From NCBI GenBank assembly GCA_964399955.1, contig CAYNST010000067.1, forward strand, positions 1-17,605: 17,605 bases of DNA, read 5' to 3'. Positions within the stretch are counted from its first letter, which is position 1. Every line of letters starts with the position of its first letter. The position numbers and the translations under genes are program-made. Positions 6,668 through 15,406 of this stretch are shown here, piece after piece. The stretch comes from CAYNST01 sp964399955. Its GTDB lineage: Bacteria; Pseudomonadota; Gammaproteobacteria; Pseudomonadales; Cellvibrionaceae. The notes beneath the pieces were generated by a model that saw only the letters and a program-made list of their open reading frames with translations, was not told the origin of the DNA and made no database searches.

Positions 6668-8005
6668 ATGTTTCGCTCTCCCTTTTGTGCCCGCCGTGCA
6701 GGTTGTGTAACTGTGCTGGCGTTATCTTCCGCTTTGATCCTGGGCGGCTGTGCCAGTACGTCCTCCTCGGCCAACCGTGCTTTAGCTCACCCCCAACCCA
6801 GTAAGTTAGAAGCACCTTTGCCCAGCCTGCCGGCTTCGGCTGATCTCCCGGCTCTTGTCCGCTACACGCTTGCCCACCACCCACGTATGCGGGCTGCGGC
6901 CGCCGATGTGCGCGCGGCAAAAGCCGAAGCCCACGCTGCCGGTGGGTTGATGGACCCGGTATTGAATGTCAGCCAGAGCCTGGCAGGCGAAGAAGCACAG
7001 AGCCTCAGTGTACAGCAGAGCCTGCCATTGTTTGGCAAGCGCGGCCTGGCGCGCGAGCAGGCGGACTTGCGGGCGCAAGCGGTAGCGGCCTTGCAGGATC
7101 AGGTGCGGCTGGATCTGACTGTGGAGCTGATAGACGCCTATGCCGAATATGCTTACATCACCGGCGCCGGTGCGGTTCTGGTAGAGCAGGAGCAGTTGAG
7201 TCGACAGTTGGTGCAGGTGGTGGGGGTTCGCTACCGGACCGGCGAGACGCAACAGGCGCCGCTGTTGCGCATGCAGAACCAGGTTGACGATTTGGCGCGG
7301 GAGCGAGAAGCCCTGATTGAGTTGGCAGAGGCTGCCGGTGCCAAGCTTAATGCCGCATTGGGACGGCCTTTGGATGCCAGCCTGCCGGCTGTTGATCTTG
7401 CAGGTGTGCAGTTGGCGGACCCTCCTGCCGCGCTTGCTGAGCGCTTGCGGGCGGAGAGCCCGCTGTTGCGGGCAACGGCGCTGCAGTTGGCTGCGGACCA
7501 AGTGGGGCGGCGCCTGGCGGGGCGGGCGGGTCTGCCGGACCTGATGCTGGGCGCCGAGTTTATGCGCAACCCGATGATGAGTGGCAACAGCGTCAACCTG
7601 ATGGCCGGTATAACCCTGCCGGTGTGGCGCAACCGTTACCGGGCGCAGCAAAACCAGGCCGACGCGCTCTATTTGGCCCGCGAGCAACGCTTGCAGGACC
7701 AACAGCTGCAATTGCACGCCGAGCTGAAAATGGCCGAGTATCGGTTGCGGGAAGCCAGGCGCAGACGTCAGTTGTATGGCGATGTGTTGCAGGTGCGAGC
7801 CAGCCAGGCGTTTCAGTCAACGCAAACGGCTTACCAATCCGGTGCCGCCACTTTTGCAGACCTGGTGGACAGTCAGCGAGAGCTGTTGGCGTTCCGCTTA
7901 GGCCATCTGCGGGCTCAAGCGGATACTTTAGTGGCCGGTGCGCAACTGATGGCGCTTGTGGACCTGGATCTACTTTCTGCAGTTGCCGGAGGCGATCATG
8001 AATAA
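6668..8005 (+). CDS. cusC: CusC-type outer-membrane efflux lipoprotein (TolC family)
   Basis: A 445-aa TolC/OEP-family protein, the outer-membrane channel of a tripartite heavy-metal efflux system. The signal peptide ends in LILGGC (lipidated Cys28), giving the N-terminal lipid anchor usual for CusC-like proteins. Two tandem OEP-type repeats follow, rich in long amphipathic helices; for example, the first repeat contains QSLPLFGKRG, a segment typical of metal-efflux OEPs, and the second contains a GITLPVWR segment. The length is usual for this family. It follows the small Cys/His protein by 57 bases. Its last eight bases overlap the cusB start (ATGA-type junction), pointing to translational coupling. 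The gene symbol reflects family and operon position. Substrate assignment to copper/silver rests on the neighbouring pump and adaptor, not on this protein. Confidence 0.88.
   Translation: MFRSPFCARRAGCVTVLALSSALILGGCASTSSSANRALAHPQPSKLEAPLPSLPASADLPALVRYTLAHHPRMRAAAADVRAAKAEAHAAGGLMDPVLNVSQSLAGEEAQSLSVQQSLPLFGKRGLAREQADLRAQAVAALQDQVRLDLTVELIDAYAEYAYITGAGAVLVEQEQLSRQLVQVVGVRYRTGETQQAPLLRMQNQVDDLAREREALIELAEAAGAKLNAALGRPLDASLPAVDLAGVQLADPPAALAERLRAESPLLRATALQLAADQVGRRLAGRAGLPDLMLGAEFMRNPMMSGNSVNLMAGITLPVWRNRYRAQQNQADALYLAREQRLQDQQLQLHAELKMAEYRLREARRRRQLYGDVLQVRASQAFQSTQTAYQSGAATFADLVDSQRELLAFRLGHLRAQADTLVAGAQLMALVDLDLLSAVAGGDHE
7988..7992 (+). promoter_or_regulatory. Shine-Dalgarno of cusB within the cusC end
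   Basis: A perfect GGAGG five bases before the ATG at 7998, located inside the last codons of cusC. It fixes the cusB start over an upstream in-frame ATG at 7956 and supports coupled translation. Confidence 0.85.
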
Positions 8006-9488
8006 TTGGAGTGACCGTCCTGGTCGGTGCAATGCGGTGGTGCGAAGACTGAGGTATTCGCAGTTTTCGGTAGCCGCGCTAGGTGCGCTATTGATCTTTT
8101 GCGGTGCAGCCAAGTTGAGTGCTCAGGAGGTGGATCACAGCGGTCACGATCACCTCCATGATCACGATAGGGACCAACACGAGCAGCCGAGAGGTACCGG
8201 CCTGCCGCGCAGCCAAGGCGCAGCGCTGCCGTCGGAGCTGGTGCCCACCCGGCAGGCGGAGCAGACCTATACCTGCTCCATGCACCCGCAGGTGCGCTCC
8301 AATGATCCCAACGGCCGCTGTCCAATATGCGGTATGAGACTGGTTCCAGTTACGCAAACCGATCCTGCGCAAGCGCAAGGCAGCGGCGCCGACGGGCTGC
8401 TGCTGAGTCCACGAGCGATGGCGCTGCTGGATATCCGCACAACGACGGCGCAGCGCCGCACCTTGACTGCGGAGGTTTCTCTACCCGGGCGGATTGCAGT
8501 GGATGAAAGCCTGCGGCGCACCATCAGCGCGCGCGTTGGCGGCCGGGTGGAGCGGTTGCATGTCACCACCACCGGCGAGCCCATAAGACTTGGCGAGCCT
8601 ATTGCCGAGCTGTACAGCCCGGAGTTGATGGTCATGCAGCAGGAGCTGTTGCAAGCTGCGCAGCTTCGACGCCAGGCCGCGCAGGCGCCGGCTCTGACCG
8701 CAACCGCCAAGGCCAGTTACCAGGCAGCGCGAGAGGCATTGCGGCTGGCGGGGCTGTCAGAGCAGGCAATAGACGCCATTGAAAAGCACGGGCAAGTGAA
8801 CGAACACCTTACTCTTGAAGCGCCATTTCAGGGTGTGGTAATGCGGCGTTCGGTGAGCCAGGGCGACTATGTCAGCACCGGCGACACGTTATTTGAACTG
8901 GCGGATCTCAGTCAGGTATGGGCACAGCTGGAGGCCTTTGAGTCCGATTTGCCACACTTGAGTCTGGGGCAGACGGTGAGCTTGTCGCTGACTGCCCGGC
9001 CGGGCCAAACTCTTCAGGGCCAGGTGGCCTTCATTGAGCCTTGGGTGGATGAGCAGCGCCGCACAGCCCGCGTGCGGGTAACGTTGGCCAATCCGGATGC
9101 GTCCCTTTACCCCGGCATGCTGGTTAGCGGCCAGGTGCAGAGTGTGGGCCCGCCGGTGCTGGCCATTCCGGCATCCGCGCCTTTGCATATGGGAGAGCGG
9201 GCGCTGGTCTATGTGCGTCAGGCACACGCTGAAGCAGCCGTATTTGTACCGCGAGAGGTGAGACTGGGCGCCTTGGCCGGTGGCTACTACCCCGTGCTTG
9301 CCGGCCTGCAACCGGGTGAGCAAGTGGTGGTTCAGGGCGCCCTGCGACTGGACAGCGAGCGGCAGATCCAGGGTTTGCGCAGCATGATGTCAGCCGATGG
9401 CGGCGGGACCCCCGCGCATGACCACGGTGGCGCCGGCTCGTCGCAGCAGAGCCGGCCACAGCCTGCCGGAGGCACTCATGCCCACTGA
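7998..9488 (+). CDS. cusB: CusB-type RND periplasmic adaptor with heavy-metal-binding domain
   Basis: A 496-aa membrane-fusion protein joining the inner-membrane pump to the outer-membrane channel. The N-terminus has a basic region and a hydrophobic segment near residues 24-43. A His/Asp-rich stretch follows (about 45-64, including HDHLHDHDRDQH). Then comes a heavy-metal-binding domain with YTCSMHP (Cys93, Met95, His96) and CPICGM (Cys108, Cys111, Met113), the pattern found in CusB and copper-ATPase N-termini. Barrel-sandwich, hairpin and beta-barrel parts follow (for example LEAPFQGVVMRRSVSQGDYV and the ADLSQVWAQ segment), ending with a second His-containing tail (HDHGG and THAH). Metal ligands at both ends suggest that it captures metal as well as bridging. 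It overlaps cusC by eight bases and cusA by eleven. Confidence 0.92.
   Translation: MNNWSDRPGRCNAVVRRLRYSQFSVAALGALLIFCGAAKLSAQEVDHSGHDHLHDHDRDQHEQPRGTGLPRSQGAALPSELVPTRQAEQTYTCSMHPQVRSNDPNGRCPICGMRLVPVTQTDPAQAQGSGADGLLLSPRAMALLDIRTTTAQRRTLTAEVSLPGRIAVDESLRRTISARVGGRVERLHVTTTGEPIRLGEPIAELYSPELMVMQQELLQAAQLRRQAAQAPALTATAKASYQAAREALRLAGLSEQAIDAIEKHGQVNEHLTLEAPFQGVVMRRSVSQGDYVSTGDTLFELADLSQVWAQLEAFESDLPHLSLGQTVSLSLTARPGQTLQGQVAFIEPWVDEQRRTARVRVTLANPDASLYPGMLVSGQVQSVGPPVLAIPASAPLHMGERALVYVRQAHAEAAVFVPREVRLGALAGGYYPVLAGLQPGEQVVVQGALRLDSERQIQGLRSMMSADGGGTPAHDHGGAGSSQQSRPQPAGGTHAH
9468..9472 (+). promoter_or_regulatory. Shine-Dalgarno of cusA within the cusB end
   Basis: GGAGG five bases before the ATG at 9478, in the same CCGGAGGC context as the cusB site. 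It selects the ATG at 9478 over the upstream in-frame ATG at 9397. Confidence 0.85.
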
Positions 9489-12400
9489 AGCGCGCGGGAT
9501 CTTTGACCGGCTGGTCGCGCTGTGCCTGCGCGAGCGGCTGGCGGTGATCGTCACCGTAGTACTGCTAATTATCTGGGGCGTCATGGTGGCGCCTTTCGCG
9601 TGGGACACCGGCCTGCCGCGAGACCCCGTCCCGGTCGACGCCATTCCCAATCTGGGCGACAACCAGCAAATCATCTTTGTCGACTGGCCCGGCCGCTCGC
9701 CGCGCGATGTGGAAGATCAGATTACCTATCCATTGAGCAGCGCCCTGCTGGGAGTGGCGGGGGTGCGCGATGTGCGCAGCCTGTCCATGTTCGGTTTTAG
9801 CAGCATTGCGGTCATCTTCGAAGAGGACGTTGAGTTCTACTGGTCCCGCTCGCGGCTGCTGGAAAAACTCAGCAGTTTGCCTGCCGGCACCTTGCCACCG
9901 GATGTACAGCCAGCACTGGGGCCGGATGCTACCGCCCTGGGGCAGGTGTTGTGGTTTACCCTGGAAGGGCGGGACCCGGATGGCAAACCCACCGGCGGCT
10001 GGGATCTGCATGAGCTGCGCAGTTTGCAGGATTGGACCGTCAAGCCCGCGCTGCTGGCGGCCCAGGGTATCAGCGAAGTGGCCTCCGTCGGCGGTGTAGT
10101 GCAGGAGTATCTGGTGGAGGTAAACCCCGACGCGCTGCGGGTGTACGGCGTCACGCTGGAGCAGGTTGCCGCAGCCGTTCAGGCCAGCAACCTGGATGTG
10201 GGCGCGGGCACTACGGAAATCAACCGGGTTGAATACGCGCTGCGCGGTGTGGGCCTGATCAAAACCCCGCGCGACATCGAACAGGCCGTGGTGCATTTGG
10301 GGCCCGACCAAGTGCCGTTGCGAGTGCGCGATTTGGCCAAAGTCAGTCTTGCGCCGGAGCCGCGTCGCGGGGTGCTGGATGTTTCCGGCGCTGAGGCTGT
10401 GGGCGGCGTGGTTACCGTGCGCCAGGGTTTCAACCCCCGGCGGGCTATTGAAAATGTGCGGGAGCGCCTGGATCAGTTGGCGCCGGCTCTGCCACGGCGA
10501 GCGGTGGTGGACTGGAGCCTGGTGAAACCGGGCGCGGTTCCGGAATTTGCCCGCCAACACGGCTTGCCGGTTTTTTCCATGGAGCCGCAAGCGCAAGCGC
10601 AATGGTTGCACTGGTTACAGACCCACTGGCCGGACAGACCGTCGTGGCTGACATCCAGCCAGGTAACCCTGGTGCCGTTTTACGACCGTGCCCAATTGAT
10701 CGACGAAACCCTCGGCACCCTCAAGGATGCACTGACGCAGCAGCTGCTGGTTACCATTGTGGTGGTGTTGGTGTTGCTCAACACTCTGCGCGGAGCGCTG
10801 GCGGTGGTTGCCACCTTGCCCATGGCTGTTCTGCTGACTTTTATCGGCATGAAGCTGCTGGGTGTCGAAGCCAATATCGTGGCGTTGGCCGGCATCGCCA
10901 TTGCCATCGGCACCATTGTGGATATGGGGATCATCATTACAGAGAACGTCTTCACCCGCCGCCAACGCTTCCCGCAGGAGACGCCATTTGAAGTGGTTTA
11001 CCAGGGGGTGGCGGAGGTAAGCGGGGCGGTGGTCACCGCCATTGCCACCACGGTGATCAGCTTTTTGCCGGTGTTTGTCATGAGCGGCGCCGAGGGCAAG
11101 CTGTTTACACCGCTGGCCTTCACCAAGACGCTGGTGCTGCTGGCGTCGGTGGTGCTTGCCTTGACACTGGTGCCGGTGCTATTACGGTTTTTGCTTACCC
11201 CGCGTTCCCGCCGTTGGCAGGGCCGCGCCTGGGGCTTGCTGGCGGCAGTTTTGTTGGTGGTGGCTGTGTGGCAAACCTGGTTTTGGTTGGCTTTGGCAGC
11301 CGTTCTGCCCGCATTGCTCGCGCTTGGGTATTCGCCCTGGTCAGCTCGGTTGCAACTTGACCGGCAGGCGCGGCTATGGTTGCAGCGGGTCAGACAACAC
11401 CCGACGGCAGCGGCGGTGATTGCGCGGATTCCACCCCGGCTGCAACCCGATGTCACCCGCTTGCCGCAAATTGTCATAGTGCTGGTTGCCGGCCTGGTCC
11501 TGGCGGGCGTATGGGAGCCGCTGGGCCCGGTAGGCTCGCTGCGCAACAGCCTGTTTGTGCTCCTGGTGTTTGGCCTGGTATTGGGCGGGGTGGTGCTGTT
11601 GCTGCATTTTTACGACCACATCCTGCGCTGGTGCCTGGTACACAAGGCACTGTTTTTAAGTCTGCCGTTGTTGCTGGTGGTTATGGGACTGAATATCTGG
11701 CTGGGCTTTGAACGGGTAATGCAACCGTTTACGGCCACGGTTGAGCGCGCCGGGCTCACCACCGAGAGCCTGCGGCAATCGCGTTTCTGGAGCAGCGCCC
11801 TTGCCGCTTTTCCCGGATTGGGACGGGAGTTCATGCCCGCCCTGGATGAAGGCGCGTTCCTGTGGATGCCCAGCACCATGCCGCACGCTTCCATCGGCGA
11901 GGTACTGGAGGTGCTCAGTCAGCAAAATCGTGCCATCGCCGCCATTGCGGAGGTGGAATCCGCTGTGGGCAAGGCTGGTCGCGCGGACACCCCGCTGGAC
12001 CCGGCGCCGCTGTCCATGTTTGAGACCATCATTCAGTACAAGAGCGAATACCGACTTAACGCGCAGGGTCGGCGCGAGCTGTTCCGCTACGACCGCGAGC
12101 GGGGGGAATTTGTGCGAGACGCGCAGGGCGAGCTGATTCGGGATGCAAAGGGCCGGGCGTATCGCCAGTGGCGGGCTCACATCCACTCGCCGGATGACAT
12201 TTGGCAGGAGATTGTGGCTGCAGCCCGCATGCCGGGCAGCACCTCGGCGCCTAAACTGCAACCCATAGAAACCCGCCTGGTCATGCTGCAAACCGGTATG
12301 CGCGCCGCCATGGGAATCAAGGTTCTGGCGCCGGACCTGGAGCGCCTGGAACCTGCGGTACTTGCGCTGGAAGATGCGGTGCGTCAGGCACCGGGCGTGG

Positions 12401-13494
12401 CCGAGGGCTCGGTGAATGCCGATCGGCCGGTGGGCCAACCCTGGCTGGAATTTCACCTAGACAGAGAGCGCATTGCGCGGCACGGGCTGAGTGTGGCCCA
12501 GGTACAAATGGCCATTAGTACCGCTGTGGGGGGGGAGGTGGCAACCCGCACTGTGGAAGGCCGCGAGCGCTACGCGGTGCGGGTCCGCTACCCGCGGGAG
12601 CTGCGTCAAACCCCCGAGCAAATGAAACGCATACAGGTGGCAACACCCGGGGGCGCTTCTGTACCTCTGGAGCAACTGGTGGATATCCGCTACCTGCGCG
12701 GCCCGCAAATGATTCGCACAGAAAACACCTTCCTGGCCGGCTATGTCACCTTTGGCGCTGGCGCAGACTTGGCCGAGGTGGACGTCGTTGAAGCGGTGCA
12801 AACCTATCTCAGCGAGCGCCAGGCAGCGGGTGATCTGCGGTTGGATGCCGGCGTGAGTTACAGTTTTGCCGGCAGTTATCAAAACCAGATCCACGCTGCA
12901 AAAACCTTGCTCTTGGTCATTCCTTTGTCCCTGAGCTTGATTTTCATGTTGCTGTACTTTCAGTTTCGTGCGGTGTCTACCGCGTTGATCGTGTTCAGTG
13001 GTGTGGCTGTTGCCTGGGCCGGTGGCTTTATCATGGTTTACCTTTACGGCCAGGAGTGGTTTGCCAATTTTTCCTTGCTGGGTGCCAACCTTCGAGAGCT
13101 GTTCAACATGCAGACCGTCAACCTGAGCATTGCCGTCTGGGTGGGGTTTTTGGCGCTGTTTGGCATAGCGGTAGACGATGGGGTGGTGATGGGCACCTAC
13201 TTGAAGCAGCGTTTTGCCGAAGGCTTGCCGAAGGATGTTGGCCAGGTGCGCGACTGGACGCTGGATGCGGCCCGCAGGCGAGTCAAGCCGTGCCTGATGA
13301 CTTCCGCCACCACCATTCTGGCCTTGTTGCCAGTGTTGTCAGCCAGCGGGCGCGGCGCGGATTTGATGATCCCCATGGCCATTCCCACCTTTGGCGGCTT
13401 GGCGTTTGTCTCCCTGAGCATGTTCGTAGTGCCGGTGTTGTTTTGTTGGGTGGAAGAGCGGAGGCTTGCGCAGGCGAAGGCCGGCAGTGTTTAA
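9478..13494 (+). CDS. cusA: CusA-type heavy-metal RND efflux pump, unusually long
   Basis: A 1338-aa inner-membrane proton/metal antiporter of the HME-RND family; E. coli CusA is about 1050 aa. Helix 4 carries AIGTIVD with Asp482, the proton-relay position, and helix 10 has VDD (Asp1233/1234) where CusA has Glu. Methionines at the CusA metal-pathway positions appear kept: MPSTMP (797, 801), SMFETII (847) and MLQTGM (936, 941). These and the AIG rather than DFG signature favour Cu(I)/Ag(I) over Zn/Co/Cd. Extra parts relative to E. coli CusA: a periplasmic insert near residues 345-398 before the VTLVPFYDRAQLI segment; four extra predicted helices between helix 6 and helix 7 (about 585-618 and 665-712); and a charged insert near residues 860-895 (RYDRERGEFVRDAQGELIRD). 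The start overlaps cusB by eleven bases. The TAA stop overlaps that of the convergent Na/Pi symporter gene. Confidence 0.92.
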   Translation: MPTEARGIFDRLVALCLRERLAVIVTVVLLIIWGVMVAPFAWDTGLPRDPVPVDAIPNLGDNQQIIFVDWPGRSPRDVEDQITYPLSSALLGVAGVRDVRSLSMFGFSSIAVIFEEDVEFYWSRSRLLEKLSSLPAGTLPPDVQPALGPDATALGQVLWFTLEGRDPDGKPTGGWDLHELRSLQDWTVKPALLAAQGISEVASVGGVVQEYLVEVNPDALRVYGVTLEQVAAAVQASNLDVGAGTTEINRVEYALRGVGLIKTPRDIEQAVVHLGPDQVPLRVRDLAKVSLAPEPRRGVLDVSGAEAVGGVVTVRQGFNPRRAIENVRERLDQLAPALPRRAVVDWSLVKPGAVPEFARQHGLPVFSMEPQAQAQWLHWLQTHWPDRPSWLTSSQVTLVPFYDRAQLIDETLGTLKDALTQQLLVTIVVVLVLLNTLRGALAVVATLPMAVLLTFIGMKLLGVEANIVALAGIAIAIGTIVDMGIIITENVFTRRQRFPQETPFEVVYQGVAEVSGAVVTAIATTVISFLPVFVMSGAEGKLFTPLAFTKTLVLLASVVLALTLVPVLLRFLLTPRSRRWQGRAWGLLAAVLLVVAVWQTWFWLALAAVLPALLALGYSPWSARLQLDRQARLWLQRVRQHPTAAAVIARIPPRLQPDVTRLPQIVIVLVAGLVLAGVWEPLGPVGSLRNSLFVLLVFGLVLGGVVLLLHFYDHILRWCLVHKALFLSLPLLLVVMGLNIWLGFERVMQPFTATVERAGLTTESLRQSRFWSSALAAFPGLGREFMPALDEGAFLWMPSTMPHASIGEVLEVLSQQNRAIAAIAEVESAVGKAGRADTPLDPAPLSMFETIIQYKSEYRLNAQGRRELFRYDRERGEFVRDAQGELIRDAKGRAYRQWRAHIHSPDDIWQEIVAAARMPGSTSAPKLQPIETRLVMLQTGMRAAMGIKVLAPDLERLEPAVLALEDAVRQAPGVAEGSVNADRPVGQPWLEFHLDRERIARHGLSVAQVQMAISTAVGGEVATRTVEGRERYAVRVRYPRELRQTPEQMKRIQVATPGGASVPLEQLVDIRYLRGPQMIRTENTFLAGYVTFGAGADLAEVDVVEAVQTYLSERQAAGDLRLDAGVSYSFAGSYQNQIHAAKTLLLVIPLSLSLIFMLLYFQFRAVSTALIVFSGVAVAWAGGFIMVYLYGQEWFANFSLLGANLRELFNMQTVNLSIAVWVGFLALFGIAVDDGVVMGTYLKQRFAEGLPKDVGQVRDWTLDAARRRVKPCLMTSATTILALLPVLSASGRGADLMIPMAIPTFGGLAFVSLSMFVVPVLFCWVEERRLAQAKAGSV

Positions 13495-15194
13495 CGGTTC
13501 ATGGGCAGGGCCTGAATCTGGCCCATCTGCGAATGCGGTACAACGGCAGAAGGTGGTGCAGGCGCTGCATCTTCAAAGCCGTGTGCGGGGCGTTTCTGAG
13601 CTTCACTCTGATAACTCAGTTGGCGGCTGTTGTGGTCAATGCGCCCCAGGTGCACAGATACGCGTTGCAGCCAGCGCGCCGCCTCCATCAAGCTTACGCC
13701 GCGTTTGAGCTCTACCTTTCCTTGAGCAATCTTCTGCGACAAAGCGTCGCGCAGGGCTTCCTCGTGCGCGGCCAGTTCAGCCATATGCTTTTGAAGATCC
13801 GGCTCTTCGACAATGCGACCGTTGCCGAGCGGCTCTACCACTTTTAACAGCAGGTCGCGGGCGTGGTGCAAATCCTGAGTGTCGTGCAGCGCCAACAGCA
13901 CCGCTTTGTTCTGGCAGCGGTCGTGAAGCCGCTGCAGGTGGTCTATCAGTGCAATGGCCGCCATCAGGCGCTGCCATTCACGCCCGGCACCGCTTTCCAG
14001 GTGTATGGCATCTACGTAGTCTCGCACCTGCTCCAGCCGCTCGGCCACCTGCGGCAGCGAGGTCGGGCGTGGAAGGGCACCAAGCATATACAGCACCTGT
14101 TGCGCCAACCGTTGTGCCTGCTCGGCCAGCACTTTGTAAACCGCCGTCAAGGCCAATTCGGGGTAGGGTAGCAGGCCTTGGTTCAGCTCTCCTTGGCTGG
14201 CCTTTTTGGGTTCTGGAAAGAGCCGCTGCATAAAACTTGCGTATTGGCGAATGAAAGGCAGCACCATCACTACGCCAAGAAGGTTGAAGAGTGTGTGAAA
14301 AGCCACCAGGGCCAGTTCCGGGTGTGCCTGGCCGGCATCCAGCGCTTGCCACGCCCGGGCGTAGGGGCTGACCAGAAAGATAGCGCCGCTACTGACCAGA
14401 AAGTTGTACAGCACATGCGAAAAGCCGGTGCGGCGCACGTTGGCGTCACCGCCAATAGTGGCCACCGCAGAGGTGAACGTGGTGCCCACATTCATGCCCA
14501 CCACTAAAGCGGCGGCCTGCTCAAAATCTATTACCCCGCTGTGCATTGCGGTAAGCGCGGCGACCACTCCGGCGCCAGATGATTGCGTGATCAAGGTGAA
14601 GAGCACGCCCATCAATGCCAGTTGCAGCTTAAAGGCCAGGCCGGGGCCGGCATACTGACTGAAATCCAGAGTACCCTGCAGCGAGCTCATGGCCAATTGC
14701 AGGGTGTTGATGCCCACAAACATCAGACCAAAACCGGCCACGCTAAACGCCAAACCCGAACGGCGGGAGCCTCCAAACAGTCGCAGGAGCGCACCCACCA
14801 ACACCAGGCCGGAGGCCAAGGCACCAAATTGAAGCTTAAAGCCAACCAGTGCCACCAACCAGCCGGTAAAGGTTGAGCCGATGCTTGCGCCCAGGACCAG
14901 GCTCAGCGCCTGGGAGTAGGTCAGCAGGCCCGCTGCCACAAAGCCGACGGTGGTGATGATGGTGGCACTGGACGACTGTAACAAGGCGGTGCCCACTGCG
15001 CCGCTAACCACACCGCTGACCGGGCTGCGCGTGTAGTGCGCCAGTTTGCTTTTGATGGCATCGCCGGCCATGGCGCGCAGGCCCTCGGTCAAAAGCCCCA
15101 TGCCCAACAGAAATAGTCCAACGCCACTCACAACCCCAAAGAATACGCCAGTCAATTCACTACCTCTAACACGCGGGTGAAATAATAAAAGCAT
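13491..15194 (-). CDS. Na+/phosphate symporter family protein with PhoU-like tail
   Basis: 567 aa from the ATG at 15194. A TTG at 15155 is a serious alternative start, because AGAGG lies seven bases before it and the family-like sequence (TGVFFGVVSGVGLFLLGMGLL) begins there, while no ribosome site is seen before the ATG. The membrane part matches the Na/Pi-cotransporter II family (PF02690): two inverted repeats, each with its QSS motif, QSSSAT at 73-78 and QSSGAG at 204-209, plus GASIGSTFTGW (102-112) and GMNVGTTFTSA (233-243). A cytoplasmic helical PhoU-like region follows at about 350-540. Likely role: sodium-coupled phosphate (or related anion) transport across the inner membrane. The family includes NptA- and YjbB-like proteins, so uptake or export cannot be told apart from sequence. 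Its TAA stop overlaps the TAA of cusA on the opposite strand. Confidence 0.9.
   Translation of the reverse strand: MLLLFHPRVRGSELTGVFFGVVSGVGLFLLGMGLLTEGLRAMAGDAIKSKLAHYTRSPVSGVVSGAVGTALLQSSSATIITTVGFVAAGLLTYSQALSLVLGASIGSTFTGWLVALVGFKLQFGALASGLVLVGALLRLFGGSRRSGLAFSVAGFGLMFVGINTLQLAMSSLQGTLDFSQYAGPGLAFKLQLALMGVLFTLITQSSGAGVVAALTAMHSGVIDFEQAAALVVGMNVGTTFTSAVATIGGDANVRRTGFSHVLYNFLVSSGAIFLVSPYARAWQALDAGQAHPELALVAFHTLFNLLGVVMVLPFIRQYASFMQRLFPEPKKASQGELNQGLLPYPELALTAVYKVLAEQAQRLAQQVLYMLGALPRPTSLPQVAERLEQVRDYVDAIHLESGAGREWQRLMAAIALIDHLQRLHDRCQNKAVLLALHDTQDLHHARDLLLKVVEPLGNGRIVEEPDLQKHMAELAAHEEALRDALSQKIAQGKVELKRGVSLMEAARWLQRVSVHLGRIDHNSRQLSYQSEAQKRPAHGFEDAAPAPPSAVVPHSQMGQIQALPMNR
13501..13526 (+). 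terminator. Possible hairpin after cusA (inside the convergent gene)
   Basis: ATGGGC (13501-13506) pairs with GCCCAT (13521-13526); an alternative stem is GGGCC (13508-13512) with GGCCC (13520-13524) around TGAATCT. It begins seven bases after the cusA stop, where an end signal would be expected, since the stop codons of the convergent genes overlap. There is no T-run, so intrinsic termination is doubtful, and the sequence also encodes the last residues of the opposite gene. Confidence 0.25.
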
Positions 15195-15304
15195 AGCACT
15201 GCGTAACTGACCTACCTGTCCAGGTTTGGCTTAAGGAGCAGTGTTGGCCGTACTGGCTCGCTGCGGCTGCTCTTGTTTACTGTGCCAAAGGCGTAGGTGT
15301 TTAG

Positions 15305-15320
15305 CGGCCCGGTCGGGCCG
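15305..15320. repeat. Perfect GC hairpin between two minus-strand genes
   Basis: CGGCCCG (15305-15311) and CGGGCCG (15314-15320) form a seven-base stem with a two-base spacer. It lies downstream of the small exported protein gene (minus strand) and upstream of the symporter gene. It may act as a transcription end or RNA-stability signal; no T-run follows on the minus strand. The rest of 15195-15406 shows nothing recognisable. Confidence 0.45.
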
Positions 15321-15406
15321 GTGATTGACCCGGCTTGAAGCGCATCGCGCACAAACTCGGGGATTGGATTGGGGCCAGTAAAAGGCGGGTGAATGGACTG
15401 CGGGCC

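Noticed and set aside
6806..7717. Minus-strand frame of 303 codons inside cusC
   Set aside because: Antisense shadow in GC-rich coding DNA; rich in Gln/His/Arg without any motif, while the plus strand encodes a clear TolC-family protein.
9565..10611. Minus-strand frame of 348 codons inside cusA
   Set aside because: Antisense shadow of the RND pump, with no domain or ribosome site.
13056..13847. Plus-strand frame of 263 codons across the cusA end
   Set aside because: Overlaps the confidently assigned cusA end in another frame and the symporter gene on the opposite strand; no domain seen.
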